NCBI GenBank assembly: GCA_035555975.1
Contig: DATMFV010000073.1
Location: 1-64,000, forward strand
From: DATMFV01 sp035555975
Lineage (GTDB): Bacteria; Verrucomicrobiota; Verrucomicrobiia; Chthoniobacterales; Chthoniobacteraceae
DNA length: 64,000 nucleotides
Reading direction: 5' to 3'
The notes under the pieces are model-generated. The model searched no databases. It saw only the letters and a list, made by a program, of their open reading frames with translations, and was not told where the DNA came from. Both the position numbers and the translations under genes were made by a program. The first letter of the stretch is position 1. Each line of letters starts with the position of its first letter. Of this stretch, positions 59,097-64,000 are shown one piece after another.

Positions 59097-59894
59097 TTAC
59101 AACGGATCGAGCGGCGCTTCCAGCCTTCGTTTTCGTCTTCGGTCGATCATCCAGGCGAGCCAGATGCACGCTTCGTACATGAGACACATCGGCGCGGCCA
59201 TCGAAAAGAAGGTGATCAGGTCAGGCGTCGGCGCGAGGATGGCGGCGATCACCATCAGGACGACGACGGCGTAGGGTCGCGTGCGGTTGAGGAACTCGAA
59301 ACTGAGCATCCCCATGCCGACCAGGGTCATGACGACGATCGGCAACTCAAAGGCGATGCCGAAGGCAAGGGTCATATGGGTGACAAAGGAGAAATACTCG
59401 CGCACCGTCCAGGTCGGTTTCCAGTCGAGCGACTTGGCGTCCTGAAAGAAAAACTCCAGCGTCTGCGGCAGGACGAAGAAGTAGCAGAGGACCACCCCCC
59501 CCAGAAAGAGCCCGGTCCCGATTGCGATGCCGGGGAAGACCACCTTTTTTTCCTTCTTCGTCAGCGCCGGGATGACGAACTGGGCGAGAAAAAGGAGGTG
59601 CAGCGGGAAGGAGACGACAAACCCGGCGTAAAAGGCGAGCTGGAAGGAGATCGTCAGCGAATCGGCCACGCCGAGGGTCTGGAGCCGCGCCACCAGTTCG
59701 GGGTCGACCGAAGCGAGCGGCTGCTGGACGATGCGCACCAGTTCGTGGCGCATGAAGAAGCTCCCGACCATGCTGGCCAGCAGCACCATCGCCATCTTCA
59801 TCAGCATCCAGCGCAGGTCTTCAAGGTGCTCCAGAAACGGCTTGGTCTCGGCGCTCTCTTCGCGAAGCTGGAAAAAACGGTCAAGCAGGGACAT
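59097..59894 (-). CDS. tatC: TatC twin-arginine translocase subunit
   Basis: 265 residues. TatC is the receptor of the Tat pathway, which exports folded proteins with RR-signal peptides. The family start FLEHLEDLRWMLMK includes the conserved Glu, and six membrane helices follow, with FPLHLLFLAQFVIPALTKKEKK and HMTLAFGIAFELPIVVMTLVG. The usual loop FP..F..F between helices 2 and 3 is recognisable. No tatA or tatB is in the window. It is 29 bases upstream of the TolC-like gene, so possibly cotranscribed. It is within a region without obvious Tat substrates, though the PEP-CTERM protein at 45891 has a twin-Arg leader. Confidence 0.95.
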   Translation of the reverse strand: MSLLDRFFQLREESAETKPFLEHLEDLRWMLMKMAMVLLASMVGSFFMRHELVRIVQQPLASVDPELVARLQTLGVADSLTISFQLAFYAGFVVSFPLHLLFLAQFVIPALTKKEKKVVFPGIAIGTGLFLGGVVLCYFFVLPQTLEFFFQDAKSLDWKPTWTVREYFSFVTHMTLAFGIAFELPIVVMTLVGMGMLSFEFLNRTRPYAVVVLMVIAAILAPTPDLITFFSMAAPMCLMYEACIWLAWMIDRRRKRRLEAPLDPL

Positions 59895-60021
59895 GCAGGC
59901 GAAAGAAGTCGGCGGGGCGGGCTGGGTTAAAAAAAGTCGGCGTCAATGGGGATGGTCGGGATCATTCTTTCCACAGGACGCGGGGAAAAGCAACGGCACA
60001 GTGAGGCCGCATGTTGCGATC

Positions 60022-62574
60022 CTACAACCGGGGGTCGACCGGTTCGCTCTCCAGAGCGAGCACCCCGAAGACGCATTCGTGCACCCGGCGAAGCGGTTCC
60101 CTCCGGACGAAACGTTCCAGCGCTTCCACGCCGAGGGCAAACTCCCGCAGGGCGAGCGAACGTTTCGCCTTCAGGCCGCGTTGGCGCAGCCGCTCCAGGT
60201 GCTCCGGGCGGGTGTAATCGGGTCCATAAATGATCCTCAGGTATTCCCGACCCCGGCACTTGATGGCCGGTTGAGCCGGTCCGCGCCTTCCCCGGGGGAT
60301 GAAGTCGAGCGGTTTGATGACCATCCCTTCTCCTCCGTCGGCGGTCCATTCCAGCCAGCGGTCGATCGCCTCCTGCCCGGCTTCGGGGCGGGTGAGATCG
60401 ACGACGAGGTGCCGGGTGGCGGCGACAATGCCCCCGGCGAGCTTCGCCAGCGTCGCCATGTGCCAGTCGTGCCGCCGGTGAACGTGGACGGCTCCCTCAG
60501 AGGCGAGCAGGTGAAACGGCGCGAGACGCAGGTCTTCCACCGATTCGACCGGCCAGCAATAACGCCGATAGGCTTCCGTATAGGCCGCGAGGAGTTCGCT
60601 CCGCTCGCACGTTTCCTCGAGCGCCTCCCTGATGGCGACCCCGCGCCTCGCCGCTGCCTCCATCGTGGCCCGGGCATCGCCCAGCATGACGCGGCCCGCC
60701 GCGCCGACGGAGGCATACTGCCCGGCGATCAACGCCTGGGCCTTGGCCGACCACGGCATCAACTCGGCGTCAAAGCAGAACCAGTCGGATTGAAATGCCT
60801 CCCAGAGCCCCGCCGCCGTCACCTGTTCGCGCACGCGGGCGAGAAACGCCGCTTCGAGGAGCGGGTCATTGAAAAACCGGCGTCCCGTCCGCGTGTAAAC
60901 GACCCCGATGCCTTCCCCCTCCACCCCGAAACGCCGGGTGGCGGCGGCTTCGTCCCTACAGAGGGTGACGATGACCCGGGAACCCATATGCTTTTCCTGG
61001 CAGACGACGACCGGCTGATCTTCGTTGCGGTAATAGCCGAGCGCTTCGCGGGGGTGTTCCAGCCACCCCTCCTCCCGGCTGGTTTCACATGGCGACATCG
61101 TCGGCGGCAGGTAGATGAGCCACCGGGGATCGACGGCAAACCGGCTCATCACCTCCAGAGCCGCGATCGAGTTTTCCTCGCGGATCGCGACCGTCCGGGC
61201 CAGCCGGGTTTCAATGATCCGTTTGCCGGAGACATCGGCGAGATCGAGCCGGTCATCCGCCTGTTGCTGGGCGGACAACGCGGGAGCCTCGGGCGACGCA
61301 ACGGAGGGAGCCGGGAACGGCTTGCGCGACTCCGCATGGGTCCGGTGCGCTGCCACGGAGACCAGTTCCCTTTCCGGATAGCGGAGCGCGGTCAGGCGGC
61401 CTCCAAAGACGCAGCCGGTGTCAAGATTGATCGTGCGGTTGAGCCAGTCGGGTTCCGGAACCGGCGTGTGTCCATACACCACCATTGCCGGGCCGCGATA
61501 TTCGGCCGCCCAGTCGTAGCGCACCGGCAGGCCGAATTCGTCCGTTTCCCCGGTCGTCTCGCCGAAAAGCGCGAACTCCCGCACCGCCCCGGAGCCGCGC
61601 CCCTGCATCGACTGCTTCATCCCGGCATGGGCCACGACCAGTTTCCCTTCGTCGAGCACGTAGTGGCTGACCATGCCGTCGATAAAGGCGGCGACCTGTT
61701 GCGAAAACTCCTCCGGCTCGGCGGCGAGCTGTTCCAGCGACTCCGCCAGCCCGTGCCGGACCTGGACACTCCTGCCCCGCAGCTTGCGCATCAGTTTGAC
61801 ATCGTGATTGCCCGGGACGCACAACGCGCTCCCGGCCCGGGTCATGTTCATCGCGAGTTTGAGCACCGGCACCACCTTCGGCCCCCGGTCGACCAGATCC
61901 CCCAGAAAGACGGCCTTGCGCCCGGGCGGGGGAACGGCGGTGAAATTCGCCGGGTCGACGGCATAGCCGAGCGCCGTCAGCAGTTCGACCAGTTCATCAT
62001 AGCAACCATGGACATCGCCGATGAGATCGAACGGCCCGTGATCGGACTTGCGGTTGTTCCAGAGCGGTTCCCGCGTGATGACGGCGGCTTCTGTTTCCGC
62101 GACGCTTTTGAAGACCTGAAGATGGCGAAAGCCCTCCCGCGCCAGTTGGCGCAGCGAGCGGTGCAGGTCCTGGCTCTGTTTTCGGATCACGTGGGAGCCG
62201 AAATTCCGGTCCTCCCGCGCCTTGTTGCGTTCGTGGGCGATCCGTTCGGGCAGGTCGAAGACGATGGCGGTCGGGATGCAGTGGTATTTGCGGGCCAGTT
62301 CGACGAACGGCCTGCGTGCTTCCTTCTGCACATTGGTGGCGTCGATCACCGTCAGCCGCCCGGCGGCCAGCCGCTTTTCGGCAATGAAATGGAGCACTTC
62401 AAAGGCGTCGGTCGTGGCGGACTGGTCGTTCTCGTCGTCGGAGACCAGCGCCCGGCAGGCGTCGGAGGAGAGCACTTCGGTCGGCGCAAAATGTTTTCGC
62501 GCAAAGGTGCTTTTGCCCGAGCCGGAGACACCCACCAGGACAACGAGAGAGAGTTCGGGGATTTTGACGTTCAT
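60022..62574 (-). CDS. pnkp: bacterial polynucleotide kinase-phosphatase-ligase (RNA repair)
   Basis: 850 residues, close to the length of the Clostridium thermocellum enzyme. Three domains in order: 5-prime OH kinase with P-loop GVSGSGKS (15-22); 2-prime,3-prime phosphatase of the metallophosphoesterase type with GDVHG (186-190), GDLVDRG (225-231), GNHD (256-259), HAG (316-318), GHTP (368-371); and an adenylyltransferase domain with the nucleotidyl-lysine Lys528 in QEKHMGSR and the later GEGMVIKP. Together these heal and seal broken RNA once Hen1 has methylated the 3-prime end. The start at 62574 begins the kinase; upstream the frame is implausible. It is 19 bases after hen1 in the same transcript. 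Confidence 0.96.
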   Translation of the reverse strand: MNVKIPELSLVVLVGVSGSGKSTFARKHFAPTEVLSSDACRALVSDDENDQSATTDAFEVLHFIAEKRLAAGRLTVIDATNVQKEARRPFVELARKYHCIPTAIVFDLPERIAHERNKAREDRNFGSHVIRKQSQDLHRSLRQLAREGFRHLQVFKSVAETEAAVITREPLWNNRKSDHGPFDLIGDVHGCYDELVELLTALGYAVDPANFTAVPPPGRKAVFLGDLVDRGPKVVPVLKLAMNMTRAGSALCVPGNHDVKLMRKLRGRSVQVRHGLAESLEQLAAEPEEFSQQVAAFIDGMVSHYVLDEGKLVVAHAGMKQSMQGRGSGAVREFALFGETTGETDEFGLPVRYDWAAEYRGPAMVVYGHTPVPEPDWLNRTINLDTGCVFGGRLTALRYPERELVSVAAHRTHAESRKPFPAPSVASPEAPALSAQQQADDRLDLADVSGKRIIETRLARTVAIREENSIAALEVMSRFAVDPRWLIYLPPTMSPCETSREEGWLEHPREALGYYRNEDQPVVVCQEKHMGSRVIVTLCRDEAAATRRFGVEGEGIGVVYTRTGRRFFNDPLLEAAFLARVREQVTAAGLWEAFQSDWFCFDAELMPWSAKAQALIAGQYASVGAAGRVMLGDARATMEAAARRGVAIREALEETCERSELLAAYTEAYRRYCWPVESVEDLRLAPFHLLASEGAVHVHRRHDWHMATLAKLAGGIVAATRHLVVDLTRPEAGQEAIDRWLEWTADGGEGMVIKPLDFIPRGRRGPAQPAIKCRGREYLRIIYGPDYTRPEHLERLRQRGLKAKRSLALREFALGVEALERFVRREPLRRVHECVFGVLALESEPVDPRL

Positions 62575-62593
62575 GGGATCTCTTTCCATCTCT

Positions 62594-63997
62594 TTATCCG
62601 CAGCGCTGGAAGACCCCCATCTGCGTCGGCGAACCGACTTCCTCATCTTCGGGGCCGACCGGCAGGAAGCGGGCGGTATAACCAAAACGACCGGCCACCT
62701 CTTCGGCCCAGGCCCGGAACTCCGCACGGCTCCATTCGAAGCGGTGATCGCGGTGGCGCAACGCGTTTTCCCCAAGCGTGGGCCACCTGACGTTGTACTC
62801 GGCATTAGGGGTGGTCACGACCACGCTTTTCGGTTTCGCAAATTCAAAAACCACCCGTTCAAAGGCGCGCAGGCGAGGGGGATCGAGGTGCTCGATCACT
62901 TCGACCAGCGCCGCCGCGTCAAAACCGCTCAGGCGTTCGTCGCGGTAGATCAGCGAACCGTGGAGGAGTTTGAGGCGGTTTTTCTGCCGCTCGGGCAGGC
63001 GTTCATAACGGAGGTTGCGCCGGGCGATTTCCAGAGCCCGGTGCGAAACGTCCATCCCGACGATCTCGCTGAACTGCTTTTCTGCCAACAGGAGCCGGAG
63101 CAGCTTCCCTTCGCCACAGCCGAGATCGAGCACCCGGGCCGCGCCGGTCTCCTTCAACGTCGCCAGAACGGTGTCGAGACGCTGTTCATTAAGGCTGGCC
63201 TGCTTTTCTGCGGTCGCTTCGTCGCCGGCGGGTTCTTCGCTTTCCCCGGAGCCATCGGCCTCGTCGGAGATCAGGCGATCGAGCGCGGAATGAACCAGCG
63301 AGCGCTGGTAACGCAGGTAGCGCTGCGCAATCAGGTCCTTCTCCGGATGGAGCGCGAGCCAGCCTTCTCCTTTTGCCAGCAGCTTCTCTACTTCACTTTC
63401 GCCGATCCAGTAGTGTTTGTTGTTGTCGAGGACCGGAATGAGGACGTAGAGATGACTCAACAACCGTTGAAGCGGGAGGGTTCCCTTCAATTTCAGCGAG
63501 TAGTACCGGCTTTCGCCCCATTGGGGAAACTGCGGATCAAGCGGCAGCCGTTCCGTCCCGACCTCGTAGCCGAGCGGTTCAAAAAGCCGGTGAAGGAGTT
63601 CCCCGCCGTGTCGGCACGCCACGACGGAAATCGAAGCCTCCAGGGCGAGCGGTTTGGCGACGGCCTCCGGGCGATCCCTGCAACGCCCTCCCAGGGCGCT
63701 GCCGAAGACTTCGGCAATGGCGACGCTCAGGAACGAGGAGGCGGCGTACGGCCGGTCATTGACATACTGGTCGAGCGAGCCGTCCTCACCGCCCGGCCCC
63801 TGCCGGGTGCGCACGAGCGCCACGGGGTCGACCGAAACGAACAACGTTGCGGCACAGGCGGCTTCACCCGCTTCGGGGTAATAAACCCGCGCGGTCCCGA
63901 AACTGAGGCTGAACTTCTGCATCCTGTCGGGATGCTTGTGCAGAAGATAGCCGAGATCCGTCGCCGGGCGGGTGGTGGTCCGAAGGGTGAGGTGCAT
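62594..63997 (-). CDS. hen1: Hen1 3-prime-terminal RNA ribose 2-prime-O-methyltransferase
   Basis: 467 residues. The N-terminal half (about 1-240) is the Hen1 N-domain with the signature start LTLRTTTRPATDLGYLLHKHP, which stimulates Pnkp ligation. The C-terminal methyltransferase has SAM-binding VLDLGCGEG (about 289-297) and the metal site EVIEH (Glu366, Glu369, His370) with HRDHRF (His415, His418). It methylates the 2-prime-OH at the break of a damaged RNA before Pnkp seals it, so the repaired site is marked against re-cleavage. The acidic linker (about 246-262) is variable. The gene is complete; its ATG lies three bases from the window end. Upstream partner genes would lie outside. Confidence 0.97.
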   Translation of the reverse strand: MHLTLRTTTRPATDLGYLLHKHPDRMQKFSLSFGTARVYYPEAGEAACAATLFVSVDPVALVRTRQGPGGEDGSLDQYVNDRPYAASSFLSVAIAEVFGSALGGRCRDRPEAVAKPLALEASISVVACRHGGELLHRLFEPLGYEVGTERLPLDPQFPQWGESRYYSLKLKGTLPLQRLLSHLYVLIPVLDNNKHYWIGESEVEKLLAKGEGWLALHPEKDLIAQRYLRYQRSLVHSALDRLISDEADGSGESEEPAGDEATAEKQASLNEQRLDTVLATLKETGAARVLDLGCGEGKLLRLLLAEKQFSEIVGMDVSHRALEIARRNLRYERLPERQKNRLKLLHGSLIYRDERLSGFDAAALVEVIEHLDPPRLRAFERVVFEFAKPKSVVVTTPNAEYNVRWPTLGENALRHRDHRFEWSRAEFRAWAEEVAGRFGYTARFLPVGPEDEEVGSPTQMGVFQRCG

Positions 63998-64000
63998 GAT

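Noticed and set aside
59731..62790. 1019-codon plus-strand frame over pnkp
   Set aside because: Antisense to an intact three-domain enzyme; His/Arg/Pro-rich shadow.
1..63997. CRISPR array, insertion sequences, prophage or integron
   Set aside because: No regularly spaced repeats, transposase, integrase or phage structural genes were seen; the only repeats are the short ones listed.

Overview
The window is GC-rich, single-copy bacterial chromosome with dense genes, weak Shine-Dalgarno signals and short intergenic gaps. Seven PEP-CTERM proteins, four pseudopilin-like proteins with an H-X8/9-DG C-terminal motif, two DUF4838 proteins, an LpxL-WaaF fusion and many LacI/AraC/GntR regulators beside secreted hydrolases point to a Gram-negative member of the PVC group, most likely Verrucomicrobiota (Opitutales/Puniceicoccales-like). 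The taxonomic call is an inference from gene content. No rRNA, tRNA, transposase, integrase, phage gene or CRISPR array was seen.

Layout. 1-2.5 kb: pgeF and leuA, convergent. 2.8-21.1 kb: a long plus-strand polysaccharide-degradation island. It has two ancestral copies of a module (HexD-like GH20, LacI regulator, PEP-CTERM protein, pseudopilin), interleaved with a pair of unfamiliar TIM-barrel-type secreted proteins, a beta-helix protein, a 980-residue GH71/99-like protein and a Gfo/Idh/MocA oxidoreductase. 21.1-22.7 kb: two coupled PEP-CTERM genes. 22.9-27.7 kb: housekeeping envelope genes (hypothetical, secG, oligopeptide-binding lipoprotein, LpxL-WaaF fusion). 27.8-30.2 kb: oxidoreductase divergent from an AraC regulator, with a clear inverted-repeat operator between them. 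30.3-35.1 kb: two PilB/GspE ATPases and one PilC/GspF. 35.2-36.6 kb: thyA-folA. 36.6-41.7 kb: LacI, PEP-CTERM, DUF4838, pseudopilin. 41.7-44.5 kb: PEP-CTERM protein, response regulator, histidine kinase. 44.5-50.2 kb: GntR/LacI-type regulator, PEP-CTERM, pseudopilin, DUF4838. 50.3-54.2 kb: minor-pilin operon. 54.4-56.4 kb: DCC-LMF1 fusion. 56.5-59.9 kb: tatC, TolC-like and membrane-fusion-like genes. 60.0-64.0 kb: the Hen1-Pnkp RNA-repair operon.

How it fits together. The recurring theme is one cassette built four times: a sugar-type transcription factor, a PEP-CTERM surface protein, a pseudopilin with Ala at -1 and a large exported (or HexD-like) hydrolase. Type IV pilus/type II secretion motor genes and a separate set of Gly(-1) minor pilins lie in the same window, so an export or surface-display role for the cassette pseudopilins is plausible. 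The module carries no SusC/SusD pair and no sugar permease. A 17-nt identical, imperfectly palindromic sequence covers the putative promoters of the GH71/99-like gene and of the second LacI gene, which is good evidence for one shared operator. The most likely undescribed biology is this regulator/PEP-CTERM/pseudopilin/hydrolase cassette and the unfamiliar hydrolase-like pair at 6.4-10.8 kb.
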